From contig NC_063257.1 in NCBI RefSeq assembly GCF_019578655.1, positions 31,903,159 through 31,967,158 on the forward strand: DNA of 64,000 nt. Direction: 5' to 3'. Position numbers and translations under genes: made by a program. This DNA is from Ricinus communis (Eukaryota; Streptophyta; Magnoliopsida; Malpighiales; Euphorbiaceae). The first letter of the stretch is position 1, and the number at the start of each line of letters is the position of its first letter. The notes under the pieces were generated by a model that saw only the letters and a list, made by a program, of their open reading frames with translations, was not told the origin of the DNA and searched no databases. This document shows, piece after piece, positions 1 to 11,573 of the stretch.

Positions 1-3000
1 ATATCCTCTGGTGTCCACTGACCCTGCACCCTCAATTTCCTTAAAAATACAGCATTGCAGAAAATGGTATGAAATCTTGAGCAGAGGATAATCTTAATAC
101 CTCAGGCAAGTATGATGCTAATCTTTCTTCCAATGGCAATGTGTCAATAAATGGTAATATTAAATCAGGCTTCAGAATATCTCCTAATCCCAAGCCTATA
201 CAATAATAGAAATATCAAAACACTTGCATCAAAACAGACAACATAAGCAGTATACACTAGAGTGCACCATGTGGCCTGATTGAAGTATAAATAAATAAGG
301 ACTGTTTATAATTTCCATTTGGTGTTTAAAAAAGCATGTCCAGAATTCCTTTGATCTAATTAATTGTTTTTCTTTTTTATTCATTTATGCTTTTGTCAAA
401 CTAACATTTGAACAAAGTACTAAGTTACCTGAGTTCCGCAAAAAGCAGTTAATGTTTTTTTCTTTTTCTTTGTAAATCAAGCTTTGCAAAAGCAATTCCA
501 AACTGGCTCTACTTACAATAAAACTTTCTTTTACAGATCCAAGTTGTAAGTCCATCAGATTTCAGTGAAAGTTTAATTGTTAAGCAACTGGCAAAAGAGC
601 AACACAACAGAAAACTTGGACAAGGAGAAAAAAACATGTTATAAGATGATGTCCACCCTATACATGCTAGTAAATCAAATGTCCTCAATATACTTGAGTT
701 TGTAATGACACTTGCCTAAGCCTAAATATATTTTACTTCACAAAGAAGGCTTACAAATATAGTGTGCCTAATACTACTTTATTTTGCCTCTTGCATACCT
801 AATAATATGGACAAAGAAATCAGTTATGGAATAATGCAAAGTTGAGACGATCATTTAACATCACAAAATAGCAACAACCAGAAACATGTTATTGCACCAC
901 AAACAGGTTTCATTTCAACTCTTTTCTTTATTGTTTATCTAAAATTTTCAGTACCTTCGACATTTTGATATAGCCACATAAACCAGTGCAATGAAAAGGG
1001 AAAAGAGAGAAAAATATTCATGAAACCTGCAAGATTACCTCTTGCAAGATGTACAACAAAAAGACATCCTTAAATACTAAGGAAGTGTAATGACAATTAT
1101 CGAATTTCAGAAAAGCAGAACATGGAAACAGTAAATATCTTTTCATTTAAGACCCGCAAAAGATATCTAATAGGTCAAACCATGAGAATACTGCCATGAA
1201 AGATAGGTCCAATAGCTGAAAAGCTAACATTCAAAGTCATAAACAGACTACTTTACAGCCTATCAAAAAGTAGAGTTATTACCTGCATCAGGATCTCCAG
1301 CACCACCTGCAAAAGGTTTTCTTTGTATCACACAAGTTTTCCAAGCTCTATATACATGTATAAGATATAGAGAGAAAGAACTAAGAGGGAGAAAAAAGGA
1401 AAACAGGAAAGGTGGCGTTAATGCTTTCATATGCAGTCCGAGAAGTACCTCCATGCCCAATATTACTCAATATTCTTTGTAGGTCTTCCAACTTTACTGG
1501 TCCTGAAGAAGAGGATACATCACTTACTTCTGCTCCTAAATTTGGTACAACTAAGTTACCAGCCCTGACAGTTATTAAAAGAATATCTCATCAGAGCCAC
1601 AAAGTAAATACCAAGCAATATCTTGAAAATGTTAATTTCAAACTAAATGGAAAAGAATAAGGAAACAGCCATATATAAATAAATCCTTATTTTTGGATTA
1701 TTCTAGTAAATCTATATATATATTAATTTCAGAGAATTAAAATTTTTGACATGTATGCTTAATTTTTGACAAATAGGATTGTTGTCTTGATATGTATACT
1801 TACTTTTGACACATGAAGTTAAAGTTTATGTATAATTTTATAGTTTTTTCTATTAATTTATTGATTAATAAGTTACACTTCTAATTAAACACTCACTTTA
1901 ATCCTAAAAAACAACATATTAATAATAAATTAGCTTTTTAATTACATAATGATTAGTTTTCTAATTAGATAATGATTATTCTAAAAGATAGCATATTAAT
2001 TATATTATAATATTATATTAACTAATAAATTAGTTTTCTAATTAGATAACGATTTTAATTATAGAAAATAATATTTTATTTTCACTAATAAATTAATTTT
2101 TAATTATATAAAAATCCTCAATTCTAAGAAATAGTAATATCAATTATATTGATAGTATTAATTTATATAATATTAGAATAAATAAATAAATATTTTAAAA
2201 TTATATTTTATATTATTGCACTAATAAAATTTAAAAAAGATTAAGGACATTTAAAAATAATTAGTTTGCTATTATTTTTTAAAATATTATAAATCAATAT
2301 TAAAAATTGAAAATTTTATTAAATTGTATCTATAAATTTGATTTTATAATTGAAATAATAATAACAGCAGTGCAACGCATGAACAAACGACTAATTTACT
2401 TGAATTTACGGGACTTTTTAGGTGTTGCACTTTAAAATACAGCAATGACCCTGTGACATTGATAAATATTCCTAGGGACTGTTTGCTTCAATCATAGCTC
2501 AAAACTTGTCCTTTTCCTTCTCAGGAAGTTGAATTTATTGACATTCCACCACCCCACAAGCTGCTTCTTGGACAACTATGGAAGTCAGATGGCCAAGCAG
2601 ATGTTGAACTTCCCTTGTTTGAATTTCATTTATAGTACTTAACTAGTAACTAAACTACATTAAAGTCTCCAACCTTGACTTTTATGACAACAAAACTGCC
2701 ATTATGAAATTCAAACTAAAAAGGATGACATGAAACCATACTGCATCCTTTCAAATATGTTCTGGTGGTTGGTGAGCCACCAACTGAGATGTTTCTCTTA
2801 TATTCCTATTCTCTCTTCATTTTCCCTGCTATCTTTTACAAGCAAGATTAAGAAGAGAGAGGAAAGGAAAAATATCTGAATAAGCCACTAAGCATTAAGA
2901 TATAGACAGGACTGTTATAAGAATGTTCATATTGAATTCTGTCAAAATTAGGTCTTAACGGATTTATTAAGATACAAGTTATTCAACGATGTTTATGAGC

Positions 3001-6000
3001 ATTCTCAAAAGAGAAAGATATTTATAAGAATTGAAGCCCACTAAGCATGAAAAATATATTTAAATTGAAAGGATAGGGAACAGAAGGAGATACTATATAA
3101 CTAACCTCTCACTCAAAGGGTTTTCTATTCAAGTTAAAAGGAAAAGAAATACAAGTTCAGTTAAAAGATATGTGAAATACAGTTAAAAAGATTCAAACTT
3201 AACACACAAAATTTCTCTCCCCAATCTCACATAGTACTTAACTATTTCATAACAAATCATGTATATTACTACAAATATATATGGTTTTAAACCTGACATT
3301 AATTTTATCAAAGCAAAACAAATTGACAGAATTTTCATATAGAAAATAGGGAATGATGGACATTAAAATCCATAAATAAAGGTTACGGCTAACAGTTTTT
3401 ATGTTTAAGTTTGTAACTGCATATTGGGTGTGATTATCCCAATAACATTTGAAAAAGGGTTTAGTACTAAGACTCTAGGGAAGCTAGACTTAGTAAAGTA
3501 AAAATTGTTTGGGAGAGAACTCTGACACTTGATTCAAACTGAATGTATTAACTTAATACCTTTTCAATGTGGCTGACCACTAAAGGAAAAAAACCTAGGA
3601 TAGTTTTATAAATTTTCAAAACTGACAATGTTGTAAAGAAAATATGTCCTGAAATACTTCAAGTAGGGCCTTTTTTGTTCATTTAGTTCCACTCTAAGAA
3701 CAAGAAGACAGTCCTACAATGTTAAATACATAAAACTTCCTGAATAATAACCGTGGAATACTTTAAACTGATCAATAACAAACTTTAAACTGATCAATAA
3801 CAAACTTTAAACTGATCAATAACAAACAACGTTCAAGAGTTGGGGGAGTCATCCACATATTCATTATGAAGCCCTTATCAGGCTGTGTTCCAAAGACCAT
3901 CTAAGACTAAATCATCCAGCCCTTGTTTTAAATGTGCACATGCTGGCAATTCTTGATCTATATTTAGTAATTTATACTGACATTAACTAAACATATTATA
4001 TTTATAGTTTGATAAAGGTCCTGCTGTCAAAAGAAATGCCAGGAGATTTGAGATTGTGAACTTCCTCTCATGAAAATAAATATCCGACCTCATTCTCAAT
4101 GTGTATATTGTTATTAGGATACTGCTGTATACAATTATCACTTTCTTTTTTAAAATAAATACCTTGAAGAGATATCATCTTCAACCATATCTTCAGAAAC
4201 TTGTAAAGGAGCATAAGCATCAGGCTCTTCCTCACCAAGAAACTCTGCCAGACAACAATCATTTTTATTCTTTTAGAGGATTCATTACAAGAGACCAAGG
4301 TGCACAAAGAAACTCCATTACAGGAAACAACTAAATCTGTACATCTTTTTCACCAAATGATATCTACTATACTAATATGGCCACAAAGTCCCAACTTCCA
4401 GAAGTAGAGAGGCATATCCTCTCCCTCAAAAATAATTTTATTTCTTTCCTTATAAGAAAACCAAAGAAAGAGGGACCAAAGCAAATATGTTTCGATTTAA
4501 AAGAAAATATATCTTCCATGCCTAAAATTCTTCCGAAATTAAAGCTTGTTGCTATCCACAAAATCCCCATGACAAAATAAGAAAAAGACCAAGACCAGTA
4601 TAAATGGCATCCATATTGAGGGACAATCTACTAATGAGTGAGTATGCAGTTTATGAGCCACACCAAAAGTCTAGTTATTTAAGTCTTCCAATATTTGTAA
4701 GAATCAATAAAAAATTGGATGGATAACTTCTTTATAAAATCCCATAGGAGTCCAAAAAGTAGGAAAGAAAACACCAATACAAGAGAAAAACACCCTTTAA
4801 TTGGAAACGAGCAAATGCTCTAATCATGGATTAGTGAAAAGAATAAAACGATTAAATGTTAAGTAATGAAATCATTCTACAAATGAGCATATAAAAAGTT
4901 GGAACAAAAAAAGAAAATAAGAGAATAATGAATCTTTATTTGCATGGTTTTATTTAAAATTTGCAAGAAGCATATGCAAGATAGTATAAGGTGCTAGGCT
5001 TCTTCACCCATGGACATTTAGAAGCAACATTGTGAATAGCAGCATGGTTAGCTTCCGTTGAAAATCAAAACAATACTTCCATAAATATAATTACTTAGGT
5101 AGAGAAAAAAGCCAAACATTATAACAGACAACAAGAATTACCTAATGGTCGGTTAATATAATAGTTGACAGAGCTACACAATTGCCAATCATCTTCAGCT
5201 TTAGGCTCCTGCAGAAGATGTCATTTATGAATCTATAACTTCAAAAGATGGAACTAATGATGGAGTCAAGGCTATATACAATATAAGAGAAAACATAAAA
5301 ATCAAAGCAACCTGCATCCAAAAGAAAAATTTTCGATCATCTGTATTGAACTTCAAGATGTAAACCCTTCCCGATGCTTGATTAACCTGAATAAACAAAG
5401 AATAATGATATGAAAAATCATTCATGGGATGTAAATGGTGTAAAGTTCAAAAAACTACCATGTGGTTTGGTGACGGAGATATTTTTCGTATCAAAAGAAT
5501 ATCACATGCTTTATTTTCTTAGCATTTTTTAGGTACATATTTATATTTTTATTATTTTTATATAGTTTTGCATGTATTTAACATGAATCATTACTAAATT
5601 ATGATTTTAAAAGCAATGTGGCATCTAACAATGTATCATAGAGTTCATAAATATATTAAGACTTTATTTAAGAAATTATTTCTTAAATTTGATCAAAATT
5701 AAAAAAATATATGTTTTAACAAATTGTTATGATCACAAAATATTTAATCGGATGCTAAATTAAAAATATTTATGTCATTAAAAATTTATATTTCTATTAA
5801 TATTTACAATCTAAAAAAAAATGAGAAAAACATTGAATGTACCTAAAAAATGCTTAAGAAATAAAACACATGTTACTTATTTGATACAAAAAATACCTCT
5901 GTCCCTCAAGTGTAAAAGCGTCAAACCACAGAGTAGTTTTTGAACTTTACCCATATAAATATTGCGAATGTACAAAAGATACAATTCAATAGATGAATAT

Positions 6001-7181
6001 GGCGCACCTTCTCAAAAACTGCCTCATCTGGAAAAATAATTTGATCCTATTAATTAAGTGTCAAGAAAAACATAAGAGTACTCTAGCATAGAAAAGAAAT
6101 GAACAAGAAAATGACAAAACTAACAATAATAAGATGATGGTAGCGAGGAAAGGAATTGCCAGGCAAAGAACTTGGAGGAAATGCCAAACTTAGATTCTTA
6201 AAAAGTTGCATGAGGATTGCAATAATAGAACATAAAAGAAATGTCAAATATGAGAAAACAAATAATTTAATAGCGAAAAGATTAGAAACCATGAGCCACA
6301 ATGCACTTGCAACTCTAGAAATAGCTAATCTTAAAGACAAAGCTTAAAAAGGTATTATTGTGTAACAAGCTATCACCATTCAACCTTCGAAAGTGAGGAA
6401 CTCTTCTCATATTGCGAACAGTGCTCAACCATGTCCATTGTTCAGTACTAGCTGACAGCAGCTTCTTTGTTTCTGTTTTCTTTTCTTAGTTTCCTTATCA
6501 AAGCATCTTCACAATAATAAAAACCAGGGGGACTAAAAAATATAAAATCTCATACATTTCTTTTTCCAATTATGACCAACTATGGCCTTAAAACATTTCT
6601 ATAATATGGAAGTACCAAAAATCCAAGCCAGGACAGGGCAACCATTATAAAATCCTCTTTAATTTTTTCTTTTCTTTTCATCTGGTATACGAGAACGGAA
6701 ACAAAGAGCAAAAATAATTATATATAAACAACTAACATTACAGCAAAGTTGTACAAGGAATTGTACCTATAGAAAATAATGAAGTTTTAGTTATTAAACA
6801 GTTCATGTAAGAAATAAATAAATAAATAACCTGATAGACACTAAAGCAAAAATACAATATATCGACTAAGAAGGATACATCTTCAACAACATTCCGATTT
6901 CGATCAAGCCACTGAAAATGGACCAATCCCTCCTCACCCTGACAAAGCATAAATTTTACAAACAAAATAATGCTAAAAGAATCAATATTCACTTTCATCT
7001 TAATTAATGTTAAAATGGTACTATTAAAAATTAATTTAACAACACATGAATTCCAGGATAATGAATAGACAAAAAAAAAAAAAAGTACCCTTGCTATGCG
7101 AACAAGTCCTTTACGTGTATCAGGGATAACCTTCTTTTCCTCAAAAAACATTTTACCAGCACGAAACTCCAGCATAGTTTC
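1..7181 (-). CDS. RPN13: 26S proteasome ubiquitin receptor RPN13/ADRM1 (partial, 10 exons visible)
   Basis: RPN13 sits on the 19S regulatory particle, binds ubiquitin through an N-terminal Pru domain and recruits the deubiquitinase UCH37 through its C-terminal DEUBAD domain. Ten exons join in frame with GT-AG borders and no stop: 7181-7089, 6938-6879, 6046-6008, 5386-5312, 5208-5142, 4244-4163, 1564-1449, 1306-1283, 195-101 and 23-1. The Pru domain is shown by [43 protein letters not shown] and [15 protein letters not shown]. The DEUBAD start is shown by [10 protein letters not shown] and GQWTPEDI. The rest of the DEUBAD lies left of the window. The first readable exon opens with E-T just before the MLEF Met. 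Family members carry about ten more residues in an upstream exon that I cannot find in 7182-8644. The protein may start at the MLEF Met, have a tiny unseen exon, or be spliced from the hnRNP exons upstream. Splice sites and domain sequence look intact, so it is probably functional. Confidence 0.93.
1711..2394 (+). mobile_element. Probable non-autonomous Helitron in RPN13 intron
   Basis: This AT-rich 684-bp block begins TCTATATATATATTAA directly after an A and ends ACGACTAA directly before a T. That fits Helitron insertion between A and T with 5'-TC and CTRR-3' ends. About 11 nt before the CTAA is a short stem, GTGC-AAC-GCAT, a decayed form of the hairpin found near Helitron 3' ends. There is no coding capacity and no target duplication. 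It lies in the largest RPN13 intron (1565-4162). Confidence 0.6.
3760..3825. repeat. Three tandem 22-bp repeats
   Basis: The unit ACTTTAAACTGATCAATAAC plus AA occurs three times without mismatch at 3760, 3782 and 3804, inside the largest RPN13 intron. The copies are identical, so the expansion is recent. Confidence 0.9.
5440..5950. mobile_element. MITE with ~110-bp terminal inverted repeats in RPN13 intron
   Basis: The left end (5440-5539, starting GTAAAGTTCAAAAAACTACC) returns as an imperfect reverse complement at 5837-5950 (ending AGTAGTTTTTGAACTTTAC). The match includes the inner block AGCATTTTTTAGGTACAT. The interior is AT-rich and noncoding. It lies between the RPN13 exons at 5386 and 6008. 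The target duplication is not clear, so the superfamily is open. Confidence 0.75.
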
Positions 7182-8644
7182 CTGTAAACATATAATTGCA
7201 GAACAAAAACTAATCTATTTATACCGCAAAGTCAAGAGGACAACTAGCACATATAAAAATAGAATTAAATTCACTTAAAATCAAATAAAAACATGTATAA
7301 GCGCATTTGCATATAAGAACCTAGTACCAAATTGACATAAAGAGGTAAAAATCATACCATATAATATTTTGTCTAGAAGACATATTCTCATTGGATTAAA
7401 AGATTGAAAGTATATTGCAAGAAATAATTTCAAATTTCAAAGTTTTCTTACTTCTTACGTGATTAAAAGTGGATAAACTTACATAAAGGAATAGGCTCTG
7501 AATAACACACTTGGGCACCTAGTTAGAGTTATAAGGTCGTGAAAGCAACCTTCTAAACAAAACAGAGGAAGATGCAGGGGAAAAGGACTCTTAGTTCTAC
7601 CATCCAATTAGATCATGTTATCACAATGTTATAGCACATTCACACCAATGGTAACTCCATAATCAATAACCATACTTACTTGCTCAAAAAAGGAAAATAC
7701 CCATATTTAGAATGTTCAAGACATATCACATGCAAAGTGAACGAGAAAGAAAACTCAAATCTTCAAAATGTGAAATTAAGATCCCTTTTAAATTTCAAAT
7801 TGAATTTGGAACGATCTGTTTGAAAATTGTTATTCTAATCGAAAAAGGCTCACTCTTCTCCAGTTTTTCCATCTAGGTAATTAAAACAAAATTATCAAAT
7901 TTTGAAAGAAGAAATCACCTTTTTATTCCTTATTTTCCTTTCTGTCTCTGGATCCATGAAAAGTAGAGGTCAACCAAGAAAGGAATGCAATTATAGGATT
8001 TCCAAAATCTTAAGCGTGGTTTCCATTACATTTGGGTTAAAATTGAGTTTTTGTTCTTTTTTCAAGTTTTGTGTTCTCTGATTATTAGGTAACTAAACCA
8101 CGTCAAAGTCTTTACCTAAACAGATACATCTCTATCAGATACCCGTTTTAAGGAAATAGATTCCTTGATGATAAAGTGATAAGTCCAAGGAACACAACAA
8201 GATCCACTTTTCCAATGTTACTATGATTTAATTCTCACATTAAATCAAAACTTTTCCATCCATCAACTCCTACCATCATTACTATTTAGCTTCTGCCCCA
8301 ATTAGCATATAAAGATTTCTATAATGCTCACCATTTCCACTTGACCAATCATAATGCATAGAACAATCTTAGTTACTTCTTATCCCAATCTAGTTAGAGT
8401 CAACTATATGATCTTTCTCTTATATTCCACACAATTTGGGAATAGATACATAAGAATAATCTACTACTGCAGAAACTGGGATGGGACTAGTATATAACTT
8501 GTCAGCTACTGTTGAAGTTAGATGATCTAAACACAATATATTTATATAACAAATACTTCATTACTGAAAGAAAAAAGCTTCGCCAATGATGGAATTGTGG
8601 TATATATCTGCATTTTCAAGGAAAAAAATTAAATCAAAAATTAC
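7182..8644. other. Noncoding gap between hnRNP-like exon 2 and first readable RPN13 exon
   Basis: AT-rich and without a recognisable coding segment. I looked on the minus strand for later RRM exons of the hnRNP gene and for a short ATG exon of RPN13 ending at a GT donor in phase 0. I found neither in convincing form. An exon of only 10-15 codons could still be hidden here. Confidence 0.6.
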
Positions 8645-9932
8645 CACTGGATTTTTTAGCTCTGTTACAGCTTTTTTTGCTTGTTCCACAGTTGCAAAAC
8701 CAACTCGGGTGAACACTTTCCTAAGATCATCCTCTGTAGCATCCTTGTCTAAGCCTCCAACAAAGACTTCAAATTCCTTACGCTTGCGTCTCTCCTTAAA
8801 AACTCCATGGTGCTCCTCTTCCTCTGCATTAACCATCTGAGCATGATCCGCCTCCTCACCAGCATGCTCATCATCCTCTTCACCCTCCTCAAGTTCTTCA
8901 GCAACATCTTCCAATTCCTCCTCAACTAGATCACCTTCTTCCTCTTCTTCACCTAAATGCTCCTCATGTTCTTCCTCCACTTCATATCCGACTTCCACCT
9001 CCTGAACTTCATCCTGTTCAATTTCTTTATCATCATAATCCACCCCACCATATTCTTCAGGTTCATTGTCATCAAGCTCTAACCGCTCATCCTTTTCATA
9101 CTCCTGAACAGAATCCTTGACATCTTCCCCTTCTGCCATGAAAAAAGCGTAGGTGATCCAAATCAATCAAGAAATTCTTGAATTCTCCATGAACCAAAAT
9201 AGCAATTGCAATGTGATTTAGATACATCTTTAGAAATTCTAATCCTTCAAGGGATAAATATGATGATTCTAACAATCCCTCTTATATTTAGTCCCTTCAT
9301 TGACCCTTATTTAACCAAAACATCCTTGCTCATCTCATAACAACAGTTAATCAGGAAAGAAAAACTAAAATTTAGGGATAGTATATTCATCCAGCAAACC
9401 GCATCATATCAATTATGTGATTAGCTACCAGCTAAAAACACTCGGAAGTGCATGGACAAGATAAACACAATTCACGATTGCACGAGAATCAAGTCTTTTA
9501 GAGACACGTAATCGCATAACTTTATTGTTTTTAGGGAAAGTCCATAAAATCGATTATTTTGTTACAGAGATGCAAGCTTCATACATTCTAACAAAAACAT
9601 ACACATGAGAGGTATCAACGCATCAGACCTTTGTCAAATTCGTAAATTTTAAAACAAATATACTTACTTTTCAAAAGAGCCGAGCCATTGGCATCTGATT
9701 CGCCTCCAATTTTATCTTCCAAACCTCGATTTTCTTCAGAAATTGGTTTTTCAAGAAGTTGCTTATCCTCAAAAAAAGGATTTTCAGTAATTGTCGGGCT
9801 TTCCTCCGCCTTTGGACGCTCTTCAGCAGCTTCCAGCTGCTGACCCTGTCCCTTGGCCGCCCCTCTCGCAGTTCTCGCCGTCCTCTTAGGTCCCGCTGCA
9901 GCGGCACCTCTCTTCACGGTCCGTGGAGGCAT
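8645..9932 (-). CDS. Acidic hnRNP Q/nucleolin-like RRM protein, 5' two exons only
   Basis: Exon 1 (9932-9668) starts MPPRTVKRG and is basic and Ala/Gly-rich. It ends at a GTAAGT donor in phase 1. Exon 2 (9132-8645) follows a polypyrimidine tract and CAG acceptor. It encodes a very acidic Glu/Asp segment, then KERRKRKEFEVFVGG, the RNP2 strand of an RRM. Together they give 251 codons. Members of this plant family continue with the rest of RRM1, then RRM2, RRM3 and an Arg/Gly-rich tail, and act in nuclear RNA metabolism. Here RRM1 jumps from FTRVG straight to FATVEQ, losing about 20 residues including the RNP1 motif. No further RRM exons follow before RPN13 on the same strand. The exon ends after KNPV at a GTAATT donor in phase 0. 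It is best read as a truncated duplicate or the front of a chimeric gene. Confidence 0.85.
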
Positions 9933-10157
9933 TGATAGTTTCAGGTGAATAAGTAGCAAGATGTGCTTCTCCAGAACCGTAATTGATATCCTTAGTTATA
10001 GAGAGTATAACCCTAATTTCACACACGTCGAAACAAAAGCAATGCAAAAAATGCATAAATAAAAACCCCTAAATTAACCTTATAACAGAACCCTAAATTC
10101 AACAAAGAAAAAAATAACCGAGAAAGTAAGGGAAAACGAAGACTGGACCCTTTGGGT

Positions 10158-10168
10158 CTTTATTTATA
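10158..10168 (-). promoter_or_regulatory. TATA box candidate for the hnRNP-like gene
   Basis: TATAAATAAAG on the minus strand, about 225 bp upstream of the start codon at 9932. This leaves a 5' UTR of roughly 200 nt. It is the best TATA match in the upstream region, and start-site mapping is not available. Confidence 0.5.
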
Positions 10169-10828
10169 TGTGATAAAGATTGGGTGTGTCTTGAAGTGTA
10201 TTGCTTGGTAGGAACTTTTACGTGTGGGTGTATATACTAGTGCACGTGGCTATCACAAATTGGTCCTAGCTTGTCCAACCTTTAGCTGTTGGCACGCGTC
10301 GTTATACTATTCGATGTCATTGGTGCACTGCAGTGCAGTAGAATATATCTCCTCGAGTAGATTAATGACGACATCATCTGATGCAGTAAGTATTAAGGAA
10401 TGAATGATGATGTTTTGGCTGGTTCCTAAGTTGTAGGATGGCTTAAAAGTTTCCGTGGCCCCTGAAGTTTTTGGAATTAGTCACTTTGCCACCTGAACAT
10501 TCATTTGGTCTCAGCAGCCAACTGAATTGTATTTTTTTAATCACTTTAATCCTTTTTGCTGACATGTAAACCGTGCATGAATTCACACAAATTGAAGCAA
10601 GTGGATGTAAATTTGTAGGCCGGCGTGTAACAAAATTGGAAAGGTAATGGCTATATGCTAAGAACTAATAACTCAACTCACAAAATCGTTTTTTGAAGAA
10701 AAGAACCCTAACTCTACATTTTTTAATTTTTCTACAATTTCTTCTAAAATTCCTTCCATTTTCTACTAAATCTAAAGTGAAAGAGTGGGAAATATCACTT
10801 TGTGCCAAAATCACAAGTGACTAGATTA
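10169..10828. other. Intergenic region
   Basis: No gene seen. The stretch at about 10450-10620 (CCCCTGAAGTTTTTGGAATT and following) resembles MULE-type terminal sequence in style, but I could not find a matching inverted partner. It separates the minus-strand hnRNP/RPN13 locus from the plus-strand GRF gene. Confidence 0.4.
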
Positions 10829-11306
10829 ATGGATGAGATGAAAAATCTCTCTCCCTAATTTGTGAGCCCTCGATGTAACGGTAGAGAGGAAGCTGAACTT
10901 AAAATCTCTTGGACAAAAGCAAACCCAAGAAGAAGATTTTTTGGATGTAAGAATTTTGGGATAAATTTTGATTTGGCCTTAAATTTTTAGAAGATATGTA
11001 ATTATTTGGCCTTAGTTTGTGGATTTTTACAATTTTAATTTATGTTTGGATTCATGAAGCAGATTGCTAATGCTTCAAGTAGTTGCAACTTCTTCATGTG
11101 GTTAGATCCTCCTATGCCTGATCATGAGAGGCATGTAATTGTTGGTTTATTCAGGAGGTTAAAAGCTACAAAAAAAAAGAACAAGACATAACTATTGAAA
11201 GAGTAGGTAGAGCACTGGAATGAGAACTTGGAAGAGAAAGAAATAAAGCTAAACAAAATGTTCATTGTGTATGTGTGACAAAATGGGTGGTGATTGTAGT
11301 TGTTGC
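10829..11306 (+). pseudogene. GRF-type zinc-finger protein gene, decayed and split by copia insertion
   Basis: Exon 1 (10829 to ~10960) contains the first half of a plant GRF zinc finger, ending in RRRFFGCKNFG. Exon 2 (from ~11063) holds the second half, CNFFMWLDPP, then a basic coiled-coil-like stretch. The last codons continue across the copia element: GTT-GC at 11306 joins A-TTG at 43023 and gives a hydrophobic tail WVVIVVVALSIML ending at the TGA at 43039-43041. This matches the layout of small plant GRF proteins: finger, coiled coil and C-terminal membrane segment. Damage includes a TAA in exon 1, one residue lost from the first Cys pair, a donor reading AT instead of GT, a frameshift in an A-run near 11170, and a TGA where Trp is likely. 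Confidence 0.7.
11302..11306. repeat. Target-site duplication GTTGC (left) of the copia element
   Basis: GTTGC directly precedes the LTR start TGTTAAGCC. The same five bases follow the other LTR at 43018-43022. This fixes both outer borders of the whole 31.7-kb nest. Confidence 0.9.
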
Positions 11307-11528
11307 TGTTAAGCCAATATCAACAGTTAAGCCATAATTCTCTCCACTAAATCTGGTTAGACTTATTTACATCATTATTATGTAATATTCTATAATTACT
11401 TTGCATATATTTTATTAGCTTATTTAGATTAAATTCCTAATTTGTACCTATTATAAACTTGTATATATTTTATCATTCTTAAAGAAGAAATAGAGCCTTT
11501 TACACTCATTATATGCGTAAAACCTTTA
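11307..11528 (+). repeat. 5' LTR of the copia element
   Basis: 222 bp, starting TGTTAAGCC and ending CCTTTA next to the primer binding site. It aligns end to end with 42796-43017. The ancestral terminal CA has become TA. Confidence 0.93.
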
Positions 11529-11541
11529 TAGTATCAAAGCC
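11529..11541 (+). promoter_or_regulatory. Copia primer binding site (initiator tRNA-Met type)
   Basis: TAGTATCAAAGCC directly follows the LTR. It differs by two bases from the common plant copia PBS TGGTATCAGAGCC, complementary to the 3' end of initiator tRNA-Met. Confidence 0.8.
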
Positions 11542-11573
11542 CTAGAGCATATTCCTATCTCCCAACTTCAACC

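Noticed and set aside
4068..4580. Overlapping open frames on both strands in RPN13 introns
   Set aside because: They fall in intron sequence, have no domain, and one merely overlaps the exon at 4244-4163 in another context.
7670..7700. Strong GTAAGT donor after CAA on the minus strand
   Set aside because: The in-frame upstream sequence meets a stop without an ATG, so it cannot be a start exon.
8330..8350. Very short ATG exon candidate (M-I-G-Q) with a GTGGAA donor in phase 0, as a possible RPN13 first exon
   Set aside because: Only four codons and no similarity to known RPN13 starts; many such strings occur by chance.
8586..8840. Plus-strand frame opposite the RRM exon
   Set aside because: A shadow of the acidic minus-strand exon, rich in Ser from Glu codons read backwards.
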